A DNA stretch of 64,000 nucleotides. Source: Hofstenia miamia. Lineage: Eukaryota; Xenacoelomorpha; Acoela; Hofsteniidae. Each line of letters starts with the position of its first letter. The stretch's first letter is position 1. The notes under the pieces were generated by a model. That model was not told the origin of the DNA. It was given only the letters and a program-made list of their open reading frames with translations, and made no database searches. Made by a program: the position numbers and the translations under genes. Shown here in pieces: positions 23,584 to 35,274 of the stretch. The stretch is taken from NCBI GenBank assembly GCA_900660155.1, contig CABFPE010000098.1, positions 1,000,858-1,064,857 of the forward strand. Direction: 5' to 3'.

Positions 23584-23973
23584 ATGCGTTTGATAAAGAC
23601 TCTAAAGAAGCATTTATGGGTCCGTCGCTCTCGTTCATCTTCGCGGAACTCCAATGCAAAAGCGCAGGAGCTCGAAAGACAAGTGGACTTTCTAGAAAAT
23701 CAAGTAGATCACTTGCTTGAGTGCAATCAACGCCTGAGGGAGAAAATTCCAAAAATGCAGAAACAGACGCAAATGTCCAGACGAATGTCACATTGGAATT
23801 CTCTTTATCTTGAGGAAATAGAAGAGTTGTTGGGGCAACAACAGCAATTACAGAACGATTTAGATGAAAAAGAGAATTTTATCAATCAGCTCCAGGTTCA
23901 AATTCTCCACAAGACACAAGAGAGACGAACATCAATTGAACTCATAAAATTTGTAAATATTTTGATATCTTGA
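23584..23973 (+). CDS. Small basic coiled-coil protein, left copy (129 aa)
   Basis: The single-exon frame starts at the ATG 39 bases after a TATA box. Residues 1-28 are very basic ('MRLIKTLKKHLWVRRSRSSS'). From about residue 30 a leucine-heptad segment follows: 'ELERQVDFLENQVDHLL' and 'NQRLREKI' place Leu every seven residues four times. A second helical, Gln/Glu-rich stretch spans about 75-110. A basic region plus leucine zipper recalls bZIP factors, but the canonical N-x7-R basic motif is not in register, so I call it only bZIP-like or coiled-coil. AATAAA begins five bases after the stop (23978). The right copy encodes nearly the same protein, and most of the few differences up to the frameshift are silent. 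That suggests some constraint or recent homogenisation. Confidence 0.6.
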   Translation: MRLIKTLKKHLWVRRSRSSSRNSNAKAQELERQVDFLENQVDHLLECNQRLREKIPKMQKQTQMSRRMSHWNSLYLEEIEELLGQQQQLQNDLDEKENFINQLQVQILHKTQERRTSIELIKFVNILIS

Positions 23974-23977
23974 CATT

Positions 23978-23983
23978 AATAAA
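23978..23983 (+). terminator. Polyadenylation signal of left coiled-coil gene
   Basis: AATAAA five bases past the TGA stop. The mirrored signal of the right copy is at 25836-25841. Confidence 0.6.
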
Positions 23984-24771
23984 ATTTACTGATTCATTAG
24001 TTTAATTTTTATGCTTATTCATGTATTTTATACACAACTTTTACTAGGAAATATATTAAATTACTAAATAAATAGTGATACTGCAAGTATTTGAATAACA
24101 TGAAAATATGAAAAATTGCACAAAATCAATTCGTTAAATTCTCTAAAGTTATGAATTCTAAAAATGTAATATACTTTTGCTGTACTGGCAGCCTAATTTC
24201 ACTAATAAAATAAATTAATCAAATGTAAAAATTCACTTAATTCATTTACATAGTTCAATGTTCATTGATTGAAAATGGGCATAACATAGGCACAATTTAA
24301 AATAATTATTCAATTGTGACATATTAACATAATTATAAATACTTTATGTTAGTCCATCACGGTGGAAAAGACCTACCAAAAACACTTTGTCTGTGTGAAA
24401 ATCGATATTTTAATTTAATAGAATTTGTTGTTTAAGAATAGTTTTATTCGATTCTAACATTTATTTAGATTATTTGATATTTTTCAGACTGCCACTGTAC
24501 TGAACTATAATTCGAATTAGATTCGAACTTACATTTATATTCGGATTTCATTTAAAATAATCCAGAGTCCTATTAAATTCGTTTCACCACTATCTTCATA
24601 TAATGAATGCTCATGTACATATACATGTATATTTACTTATATATATATTTTTTTTTTTGTAATATAGATAAATATATAATACATATGTACATTATCCTTA
24701 TATTTTGAAAAGGTATGAAAGCAATTTTTTTACTTTAAAGGGATAAAAATATTTTATAAATATACAAAATG

Positions 24772-24960
24772 CATTTTTATGTGTCCGTCGCTGTCGATTT
24801 TGTTAACTGCACTGCAATGCAAAAGCAGATGGAATCGCATTAGTGGAGTTTTCTCTAGAATCTAGAAGTGATCTGTAGTGTCGGTTCAAGGAAAGACTGA
24901 GGGAGATGATGAAAAAGATGCAGATGTAGAGACGAATGTCATCAATGAATTTTTTTATGA
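24772..24960 (+). pseudogene. Third, decayed copy of the coiled-coil gene in the spacer
   Basis: The sequence from about 24772 ('TTATGTGTCCGTCGCTGTCG') follows the left gene from codon 11 ('TTATGGGTCCGTCGCTCTCG') through 'CACTGCAATGCAAAAGCAG', 'ACTGAGGGAGATGATG' and 'AGACGAATGTCATC'. It has indels and stops. Just after it, 24975-25034 matches the gene's 3' end in the opposite orientation. So the spacer itself holds an older rearranged copy. Confidence 0.7.
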
Positions 24961-25046
24961 ATAAAATCTGTTGTATAAAATACATAAATAAGCATAAAAA
25001 TTGAACTAATGATCAGTAAATTTTATTATTATTCAAATGAAGACTA

Positions 25047-25279
25047 CACGGGAAAAAGGACATATGCCACACCGGACTTATGCCCTTTTCCCTCTTTTCA
25101 AAGTGGGCATATGAATTTCGTAACAAATACAGGCTTTCTTCTCCTTGCAATAAATGAGACACATGTCCTTTTTGACAAAACAGTGATATTCGGAAGACAC
25201 TTTGGATCATGGTCTACATAATGACCGCCATAACTGAAAGTATCCCAAATTGTGACATATGCTCTTTTTCCCCTGTGGT
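25047..25279. mobile_element. Small MITE with GGGAAAAAG...CATATG ends
   Basis: CGGGAAAAAGGACATATGCC at about 25049 is inverted at about 25250-25275, where the minus strand reads GGGGAAAAAGAGCATATGTC. The element is about 230 bp, lies in the palindrome spacer, and has no coding sequence. A target duplication is not clear. Confidence 0.5.
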
Positions 25280-25871
25280 TTTCCAATACTTGCATTGTCA
25301 CTACATACTTTTTCTTCTTAGTTATTTATTGACTCCAGTAAGCTCTGCTAACGAAAATTCTTGGTGTTGATTTTATTTATAAATGATTTCCGTAACTTAC
25401 ACAAAAATTTTTAAAAAGTTTATTTTGATAGGCAATTAATTTTGAGCATTCTATACAATTTGTGAAGAGAATTATATTTCGATAATTATTTCTTATGGAT
25501 TTCACAGAAATCCAACAATTAAGGAACATCTGAAACATAAATTGCAAAATTGTATGATTGATTATTGATCAAATTAATTGCAAACCTACGCAAAATTGAA
25601 ATATGATCAAGTTTTGAGCTTACGTTTGATCTGAACCGATATTAAAATTTTGCCAAAGGCTGACCAATAACAGATCTCACATATTTTATATTACGTATTC
25701 GCAACGGAACGAATTGATGCGTTCGTACCACCACATGTATTTAGTAATTGAATAAATAAATAACATATTTCCTAGTAAATTTTTTGTATAAAATACATGA
25801 ATAACAATAAAAATTGAACTAATGAATCAGTAAATTTTATTAATGTCAAGAAATCCAAATATTTACAAATT

Positions 25872-26234
25872 TTATGAGTTCAATTGATGTTCGTCTCTCT
25901 TTGTCTTGTGGAGAATTTGAACCTGGAGCTGATTGATAAAATTGTCTTTTTCATCTAAATCGTTCTGTAATTGCTGTTGATGCCGCAACAACTCTGCTAT
26001 TTCCTCAAGATAAAGAGAATTCCAATGCGACACTCGTCTTGACATTTGCGTCTGCTTCTGCATTTTTGGAATTTTCTCCCTCAAGCGTTGATTGCACTCA
26101 AGTAAGTGATCTACTTGATTTTCTAGGAAGTCAACTTGTCTTTCGAGCTCCTGCGCTTTTGCATTGGAGTTCCGCGAAGATGAACGAGAGCGACGGACCC
26201 ATAAATGCTTCTTTAGAGTCTTTATCAAACGCAT
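25872..26234 (-). CDS. Small basic coiled-coil protein, right copy (120 aa)
   Basis: Mirror copy of the 23584-23973 gene, in convergent orientation to it. By eye about a dozen substitutions distinguish the two over roughly 340 bases. The amino-acid changes are Met to Val, Glu to Ala, Gly-Gln to Arg-His and Glu to Asp. A single-base deletion near codon 112 shifts the end, giving nine fewer residues and a different C-terminal tail. TATATAAG (26266-26273) and AATAAA (25836-25841) are kept at the same spacing. The basic N-terminus and leucine heptads are unchanged. Function unknown. Confidence 0.55.
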   Translation of the reverse strand: MRLIKTLKKHLWVRRSRSSSRNSNAKAQELERQVDFLENQVDHLLECNQRLREKIPKMQKQTQMSRRVSHWNSLYLEEIAELLRHQQQLQNDLDEKDNFINQLQVQILHKTKRDEHQLNS

Positions 26235-27141
26235 GGTTAAAATGATTTGATGCAGAATTAGACTTCTTATATACTAGTGCTCTTTGGTCTTGTCACAGTT
26301 TGACATTATCTAAATAGCCGTCAAAGGCAGCCGCGCCTATCAGCAACGTACCACGTACGTCAACACCTGCAAACGGGATTGATTGACGCGTGGTTTTTTA
26401 ATGATTGACATGCGTAATGCGCCAATGAAAGGCAGCTTTAATCAAGAGCTTCTGATTCCGGCAAATTTCCTAAATTCTAAAATCATCTCTTAGAAATGTT
26501 TCTCCTAGTATAATAAATAATAATAATGTTTAGGATACTTTTATTTGCGTGGCTGGAAGACCCTTTCTTTGATTGTAATGATATTCATTGTGTTTTGAAA
26601 ATTAAGTAATAAATGTTGCGTAACTAAATCATATATATATATATATATTAAAAAATTTAGTTTTTCTAGTTTTAATCAGGTTATCTGAAGATTGTATTTT
26701 TTGAAATTTAGAATATTGAAATTTCGTTTATAATTATCCGTGATTAGCATTGGACTAGAAATTCAAAACAGAATAAATAATGTATTGTAACTAAAATATC
26801 ATCAAGATTAATTTCAAAATTTTGATTAATTTTTATATATGCTGTTCGCTGCCATGATGTGCGGAGTTCCAATGTTTCCAAACAAAGGCCAATTTCGATT
26901 ACCANNNNNNNNNNNNNNNNNNNNNNNNNNNNNNNNNNNNNNNNNNNNNNNNNNNNNNNNNNNNNNNNNNNNNNNNNNNNNNNATAATGTATTGTAACTA
27001 AAATATCATCAAGATGAATTTCAACATTTTGATCAATTTTTATAATGTTCGAACAGCATATGATGTTCGCTGCCATTATGTGCGGAGTTCCAATGTTTCC
27101 AAACAAAGGCCAATTTCGATTATTGAAGCTACCCTAGTAAA

Positions 27142-27508
27142 CAGACTTGTCAACGAGCCGAGCTTCTAACGAGCCGAGCCGAGCTTGAGCACAGTATTTG
27201 ATATACATCGAGCCCAAAACGAAGCTATTTTAGGCAAAGCAAGTTTATATTTCTGCTTGTTAATTTGATTATGGAGATTTTTCTTATTTTTTGCAGTATG
27301 CCTTTCCTATAATCTTATTTAAGAAATGTTTATTAAATAATAGGAAGAGCTATGTAAAAATTTCTTTGAGCACAATATTTTTTAAAAAAATGCCGAGCTA
27401 AAACGAGCCTCATTCAGTCATTCAGAGATTTTATGTGGCGAGCCGAGCCGAACCTACACAAAATTTAAACGAGCCGAGTTTGGAAATGTCGGCTCGTTGA
27501 CAAGTCTG
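27142..27508. mobile_element. Complete hAT MITE with GAGCCGAG subterminal repeats
   Basis: A perfect 20-bp terminal inverted repeat (CAGACTTGTCAACGAGCCGA at 27142, inverted at the 27508 end) is flanked by the perfect 8-bp duplication CTAGTAAA (27134-27141 and 27509-27516). Inside, GAGCCGAG/CTCGGCTC motifs repeat. There is no ORF. A truncated copy of its end sits at the mirrored place in the left arm (about 22824-22884), so it was probably present before the duplication. Confidence 0.9.
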
Positions 27509-27654
27509 CTAGTAAATGAAATTTACAACAATGGGAAAGCTCTTCGAAATTTCTTCCAAGCATTGATAAGATATTGAGAAATTTACTTATATACATAAAT
27601 TCCTAAGACTTTGTCAAATTTATCAGAAATATAATTTGCTAAGATGTCGACAAA

Positions 27655-27997
27655 GTTTTGATAAAAATATTATTAAGTTTTCCAAGAATGAAGAAATATT
27701 TTTCTATTAGAAGATTAAAGTTCTAATACATTAACATTATTTATTAAATTCGATTGAATTTAGTAAATTGAAATTAAAGCAAATTTGGCAGACCTGTACA
27801 TAATTCTACTATTTATTGCTATTGCGAGTATTCAAATTAATATGGGAATAATGTACGCAAAGTTGCAGCATGAAGTTCTTGAAAACTAAGAAAAGCCCCC
27901 ATTAGCTTTATTCTTTTTTTGTTGTATCAAAATTTATATTTAAATCTAATTAAAATTCCAAGTTGTAATTTACATTTAATTATTACCACAATTTTAG

Positions 27998-28031
<34 letters not shown>

Positions 28032-29014
28032 AAAATATTTTCCCACATCTCGTTCAATTCAAATTTCTGAAGAATAGTTTTAGTGATGTAGTGGAATTTC
28101 AATGCTAAAAGCTATAAGTCGATAATTATTGGCAAGATTGGCATTAGCATATTGATTTCAGGTGTATGTAGTCATACTATTACTGCACTAATAGAAAAAA
28201 TCTCTTGTATTTAAGACAAAAATATCTTAAAATTTTATGCAATTAATCAAGAGAATTTCATTTTGAAATACTACATTTGAGTGATTAATCTCTTCAAATA
28301 GTACTTTAGAAATTACATCAAGAAAATTTCTAGTTTAATATATAAGAGAATTACATCTAGAAAATGATAATTCTGAAAAAAAAATTTAATCATGCACTTA
28401 GCACAAAATCAAAAATTTATAAAAATGGCAATGCATAATTTTGCCTCAGTTGTAAAAACTTTTATGTAGATCATTTGATTAATTATAGCATATAAATGCT
28501 AACAATTTGCAAATATATTTGGCTTTTACAAATGTAATTAAGCTATGATCTTATAATTAAATGTATAAATACATTATTTAAGTGAATATTAATAAACACT
28601 TATACTAAATTAATATTACTAATTATTATAAACTTTGAGATGTCAGGTGGTAATTTCACACAAATTATTCCTATATATCATCATTGAATTCAAAAAGGTG
28701 TTTCAAATAAAATATAATATCTAAAAATTACCAAATTCGGTTTCTATTTGAATAATAATAAAAATATATTTACTAGAAAAATAAGAGATTTTCTCTGAGA
28801 GTGTGTGTAAAGAAATTTTATGGAATAGCAATATTATTATTAAGTAGCAAAATCTTACAAAAATTGGTAAGATCTTGAAGAAACTTATTGCATTTTGGTA
28901 AATTTTGCAACGAAGGTGTAATAATTTGCCAAGATATAACCAATTTCTCATTAAGTTTTTAAATTTTCATTTATTAGTTTATTTTCTTAATAGAAATGCA
29001 ATTTGTTTCTATAG

Positions 29015-29074
<60 letters not shown>
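27655..29074. other. AT-rich insertion specific to the right palindrome arm
   Basis: About 1.4 kb interrupts homology with the left arm. It holds (TA)n runs at 28001-28029 and 29022-29073 and no recognisable gene. The (TA) run abuts the resumption of homology at about 29075. Confidence 0.6.
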
Positions 29075-29077
<3 letters not shown>

Positions 29078-29839
29078 TTTATGTCATGTACTTGTGGTTT
29101 TGTCAATAATCTGGACGATACAATATTATTGTCTTCTTTCATGTTAACGGCATTTTAATTATTTAATTAAATTTACATGTACCCCCGCTCATAAAATTAA
29201 TGGTACTGGACTGCAATAAAACCTGCTCGAAAACCTTTTTCTTAGTTACATTTGGCGGACTTGTAAAACCCGTTCAAATGACCGCCAAGATTAAGAGAGG
29301 CCTTAGTTAAAACTTAAAAGGTTATTCAAACCTATGTTTACCTGATAATTTTCAGTGATAAACGAGCTGAAATTGCTAAAAGCAATTATGTTATGGACAA
29401 CTTATTCAAAATATTCTCCGTTATCATATTTATATGCAAAGATTTTAGAAGTAATTTTTGAAAACTCACTATTCCAACAAATAAGATTTTGTCATGAGAT
29501 ATTTTAGATATATACCAAGGATGTTCCTTAGACAAGGATAATACAAACAAATTTTTCCTTAATATACAGTTTCTACACATACATATTACTATGCCTCCGC
29601 TATGACACCTCTTCTAAGAACTAATAAATATCAACTTTTAAATGTACTAAGTAAATCTCAGTTCAAACAAAACTGAATTTTAAAATTAACTTAAGTTCTT
29701 GTAGAAATCTGCAAATTTGCAAACGCAAAAACCGGATCACTGATGAAAGAAATGTGAATATCTAGAATCCTAATTCAAAATTTGGCATTTTTGCAAAATG
29801 ACTCTGCAGAGGGTTGATGGAAATGGTGTAAAAAAGCCT

Positions 29840-32830
29840 CCAATATATATTTCCTAAAATCCCAATAAATACTCCTCTCGAATTCTTCAGGTAATATGTA
29901 ATGAAATTGAAGATACCATTTCAGCAAACAAGGTAATTTCCATTTATGGAGACGTTCAAACCAACATTGTTTGCCGTTATAAAGTAGATCCAATAAAAAA
30001 GATGTAGAATTATTATTTTGAGTTTTGAACAGTAAATAGCTCAGCACCAACTCGACATTGTAATGAAATTTTGTATTTTATCACTGATACTGTAAGAGAA
30101 TTTACTACTTCAATTTAGTGATCATAGTTTTCTATTATTTATACAAGTGATGCAACATCGAAAAATTATCATCTTTCATAATTTCTTGAGATTTGAGTAA
30201 AGTTCTATTGGGTAAATAATATGTGATAAAGTTAGATAGCTTAATATCATACGTATTAGTTAAATTCTATGAAAGAAGTATAAATCCAATAACTGCAAAT
30301 TTAAGGAAAGAGATAATAGTTTCAATTTTAGTGGTCTTTCTTTATGATTTTCACCTGACCGAATCCTGAAAATTTAAAGTATTTTTAGAAAATGATTTTG
30401 TATTGCGTTGCTTTGACTATTAATAAATTTTCACAATACTACGGGAAATTTTCTTGCAAAAACATCTTATGACCAAATTTCATAGTTATTTTAATAATTA
30501 TCTAAAAACATTTACTTTATTCGGCCTAAGCTATAGTGCAACAGGGTTGGAAGTGGTCCGCTTTCTCGGAACAAGATCGGGGTGGGCCGAATAAATTTGG
30601 ATCCATCCGGACTGCTTACTACTTAACCACAGTGGACACTTTTGCAATGAATATTGTTGCTATGATTCAAAATCTTTAATATTTTCAATATTCTGTTATG
30701 AAATAGAGTTCAGCTACCAAAAATACCACACATTTTAACTTTATGAGTTCGTGATATGCTTAAATATTAATTACATATAACTCTATTTGTGTTAATTTAA
30801 TAAATCAGTTAATGCTACTCACCAAAATGCGATTTTCAAGAAAAAGTAATTGACATTTTACTAATGAGTTCACATTAAGAACATGAATTTGAACATAGCA
30901 GTCCTTCTTAGATGAAATGATTAGTATAAAATAGAACGTTGAATCGAAATAATTATCTTAGAAAAAGGACGCTTCTGAGAAAAAATTTTTATAGGAAGAT
31001 ATTTTTACTAGGTAAAAATGTCAATTGGCGATTCGAATTAATCTTGATTCTTAATCATTAATATACATTCACTACAGAGGCGAAAATATTACACCACAAC
31101 ATAAAATTGATTTTACTTTTGCGTTATCTCTCTTCCCTTCCACTCAAATAATTGCTAGTTTATCAAAATAAAAAAAAATGTTGGATTTCTTAATTAGTTC
31201 GTCAGTCTTGACCAGGCGGGATTTAAAGTATAAATGAAAAAGAAAACACTAATCTATATTGGAAATCTTCATCAGTTTGTGAGTTAAAATTTGGTTTGAA
31301 GACGGCATCACTGATTTTATACAAAAATGTTGTTTGCAGTTACCAGAAATCAAAAGATTTTATTGTGAATTTTAAATGCTATATAACAAATAGTACAGTT
31401 CCAATTAGGGATGCCTCGTCTTCCTTCAGTTATGGCTACAATGAATTAAACATTAATTTTGAAAACATCTTGTATTAATATTAGCAGTTAATACACTTTA
31501 CTTAGATCTATGGTTACAGTATAAAGCACCATTACTTTTGCTTATAAGAGCTGCCAAAACATTTATCAAAATATTGAATTTTCACAAACAAATAATTTCA
31601 ATGACATTGCAATTTTTATCAAGAACAGTTAGCAAAATGCGCCTTTGGTGGCCTCATAACTTCACCAGTTCCTTTTGTCTTTTTTAAATAGCACGTATTG
31701 CAGTTTTTTACTAAAATAATTGATCGCCAAAATAACATAACAGACCAAAAACATCTTACATTTCAATTTAGTTAAGTATGCTTTATCATTTGATTCAGTA
31801 CTATACTATTGAAAAAAGCCACTTGAATTGTAAAACAATGACAATGATTTTTATTATTTTGTTTAACACTAAAAATTTATCGTTTGCTGGTATTTTACTT
31901 CTTAAGTGTTTATATAACATGTTCTGATAGCAAACTTAACCAACATAAGTGTACATCAATTCATCAAAAATATAGAATCCAGAGTTGTCGTGGAACGTTG
32001 GGTGGGATGGGACAATGAAAGCTATCCCACTTGTCCCATGGGACGAGTCGTGGCACGAAATTTTGCCGAAATGTCCTTTCTCAATGTATATACAGGGTTG
32101 CCTGAAAAAAACATGCAATGTTTTAGAAACGTTTGAAACAGTGTTATAAACACCTACTTTTTCATTGTTTTTCAACTTCTTTTTTTCAGAATATTTCGGC
32201 ACCTTTGTATCAAATGGTTTTTTTTTTCAACTTAAAACAATATTTTGCGAAATTCTCGTTTATATGTTTCCTGCAGCAAGAATATCATCTTTGTTTTTTT
32301 GAACGAATTTCCTAAAAGGAATTGAATAGTTTGCATGGTGGCAGATTAATTTCTGTTGACAGTAGAGAATGCATAGAGGTCTTTCCGAGTAACACCTTCC
32401 CAAAAAGAAAGAGGTCATCATTCATCATGTCACAGGAAATATATTCAAATTGCTTTTCTCAAAATGCCATCATACATTTCAACCAGAAGGTCGAAAGATA
32501 TTGTTCATCTAGTGTAATTTCACATTCGTTAGGTCTTTTGATATAAATGGTAAGGCTGCTATCGATGTGCATCTATGTGATAGATACCTACAGAATGCAA
32601 AGTGCTATTGAGACATGTGATAATCATTAACAACTTCATATTGGGATAGGGCAATGCAAATGGAATCTAGATAATCCGATCATGATTACCAAGAAATCTA
32701 TGTGGAATCATTCTCCTGGTCAGTTCATTTGATAATTTGTCCCAATGGTGTACTGAAGAATTGCGGCTTCATCCCAGAACATGTCTTGCATGACCCAAAA
32801 TATCTTTTTCCTAAATTTAGTATAACATAC
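29840..32830. other. Interval without recognisable genes; isolated element ends
   Basis: AT-rich. CAGGGTTGGAAGTGGTCCGC near 30541 and TACAGGGTTGCCTG near 32093 look like single DNA-transposon ends without partners. Repeated GTGGGA/TCCCAC text lies at 32005-32045. No supported gene. Confidence 0.35.
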
Positions 32831-32839
32831 ATGTAGTTT

Positions 32840-33330
32840 TGTCTGTAATTGTTTGAAAAGGATGATATCCACTGGACAATCGATGAGTCAACTCCTATGT
32901 CCTTACGGAGATATATTATTATAAGATGACTGACAAAGTCAAATGCCTTCTTGAAGTCAAAAAGTAATATTCATAAACAGGAATTTTTGTTTTAGAGCAT
33001 AGTTCAATTAAGGCATACATTTCCTCCAAATTTCTTAGAATCTAACACAGTCAATATTGTTGGTTAAGCTTGCTATCAATGATTAATTGCTCAATAAGTT
33101 TCAATAGCAAATGAGCAAGCGAAATTGGTTGTATATCTGTCAATTCATGATGACAGGTTTAACTTTTTCATAAGGATACCATTAACAATAACAAATGGTT
33201 CTGCAGAAATATATCAGGAGAAAATTGTTTGAATCAGTTCATAACAAAAAATTTTCAAAATCCAGTTTGGCAGGACATGAGATTTATTTTCCGCACCTGA
33301 AGCTTTGTGAAGAGGTAAGTTTTTTAACAC
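32840..33330 (-). pseudogene. LINE reverse-transcriptase remnant
   Basis: Read on the minus strand, near 32870-32970 the frame gives 'LLFDFKKAFDFVSHLIII', the RT motif around the first catalytic Asp (D-x-K-K-A-F-D). Upstream, 'QPISLAHLLLKLIEQLI' near 33060-33130 matches the RT block before it. Stops and shifts are frequent. No YADD was found, so the copy is badly decayed. Confidence 0.5.
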
Positions 33331-35274
33331 ATTGACTGCCACAGCCAAATCCTTGATGTGAGCAATAGGCCCAATTTTTTTTAATTTATTTTTTTAATAC
33401 ATTCCACGTCAAAATATCATTGATCGCCTTTTAAAAGTCCACAAATAAAAACATCTGAAATAATTATATGGATACGAGGCAAATTTGGGATATAACATGT
33501 ATCCAATATATGGATACATGGCAGTCAATGTGTTAACATATTAAATGCCATCAAGCCATTAAATGTTATTTTGGAATAGGGCTTTCTTCTCAAGGGGAAA
33601 GAACTTGGTTGTAAGTGATTAACAGATTCTATTAACTGTTTAAATTATTTCATTGGCTAATTTGATCGGAAACATTTTACTAAGATAACGTCCAGTAGTG
33701 AATTGTGGTGAACCAAAAGATATGCCACATGACCACTATTGTGAAGGATTAACGTGCTGGAGTTTTTCAACATGATGTGATTCGGTGGAAATTCTATTAA
33801 TCGAATTGGGCAGTTTCCTAGTTAGTAAGTCAGCTTGACGCAATGCAACTCCTTTCTTCTATATTAACTTTTTATGTTTGCACTTATCCATAGTTTGTAA
33901 TTCTGAATACTTTTAGTTTATTCAGAGCAAAACAAGTTTCAATAAGGTGCATAATAAATAAGGAAAACATCCAATTGACTGATAAAGCTTGAGTACGACC
34001 CAAGAAATTCAATTCATTTCACAGATGATATTTTTCCATATTGTAACTTGTTTGTATCGCAGAAAGATCAATGCCCCAAATGGGATCCTTCTATCTATAT
34101 TTTAGAATGCTTTCACGATACACAAATTGGATAGTGTATCACCTCAATGGCCTGCCAACTTTAAGTCAGTTGTTTACAGAACAATTTATTTTAGGACACC
34201 AACAGGGTTCTTGTGCACTTGAATAAATTTTCAAAGCTTGACCGAAAAGACTCAAGTGAAAAATAAATGATACTCGAATTGGAAGTTGAATGAAAATCCC
34301 TTACAAATATAATAAAAGGACAAATATTTCAAATTTCAGGTTCGTTTACAATTGCCAATAAATATTTTTTGTTTAGGAAGCAGAATTATTATAGAGTTTG
34401 GAATTTTTCTTTCATAAAAGTCAATCTCAAGTTGTAAATACTTGAACATGAACTGAATGATTTCAGCCTTTCTTGACAGTGTATCACTTGTGTATCTCGA
34501 CAATTTCACTTAATTGTTCTTAGTTAAATATGTCTTCCTCCAGTCAAATAAGAAATTCATGCAATGACTAGTGATGAGTTCTTCTGTACTTCAGAGCTGA
34601 GAAGACCTGTTATGGTGCAGCATTAATGCCGACCTGATTTAGACCTGTTTAATCCTGATGCCTTCATAGAGGAAGTGTTTCTATAAACCAATATCCTCAT
34701 CTCTAGAACTATATTTCCCATTTTCATTTACACTATTTTTCTCAATGCAAACTTCAGTTTTAGGTATTAACATATTTTCAGTAAGAGAACAGAAAATTAT
34801 TCTAATTAAGTAATTTTTTAAATTAAACCTAGTTATGAAACCATAAAAACATGCTGATATTATTTAGAGTTCCATGATATAAATACCAACTGTAATACTT
34901 TTACTATTCACTGAATAAAAAGTTTGACTCTATCATCAGCTGAAAGCCAATCATAAAACAACAAACCGTTTGCCAATGACGTTGCATAGGTACAATTTTT
35001 GCTTTACCACAGTATACGACATACATCACATATTTAAAAGAAAAACAGCTAAGAAAAGTACTGCTACCAAACCATACTTCGTTAACTACGTGCTACCAAT
35101 CGAATATAACTAAAATATTATGAAATTAATTACGGAACATGCCGATGCTGTCAAATATGATTTTGATCCTGTTTTGTACAGAACCTGCTTTACGACACGT
35201 CAAACTTGACTTGACTTATCCTGATAGATCTGATCCAAAAATCTTGACCTGACTCAACAATGGCAATGACCGAA

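Larger units (their letters stand above)
20748..24078 (+). repeat. Left arm of a ~9-kb imperfect inverted duplication
   Basis: Blocks here match the right arm read in reverse complement: 20748-21350 with about 29400-29832; 22320-22640 with about 29075-29395; 22640-22769 with about 27510-27655; and 22824-24078 with about 25742-27210. The outer blocks look about 75-85% identical by eye. The core with the coiled-coil gene and its promoter differs by only a few percent. A Tc1-like copy (21337-22292) interrupts this arm. Near 22760-22890 a CCCTAGTAAA-linked segment is duplicated locally around a truncated hAT fragment. The 9-mer TTTACTAGG flanks the gene-bearing core as a direct repeat (near 22889 and 24043). 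Confidence 0.85.
25742..29832 (-). repeat. Right arm of the ~9-kb inverted duplication
   Basis: Reverse-complement partner of 20748-24078. It contains the second coiled-coil gene, a 79-base gap (26905-26983) flanked by a diverged direct repeat (about 26777-26904 and 26984-27130), a complete hAT MITE (27142-27508), and an insertion at about 27655-29074 that the left arm lacks. The outermost matched block ends near 29832 (AAATGGTGTAAA). Confidence 0.85.

Noticed and set aside
23584-23973. Calling the coiled-coil gene a true bZIP factor
   Set aside because: The leucine heptads are clear, but the conserved Asn and Arg of the basic region are not at the right distance.
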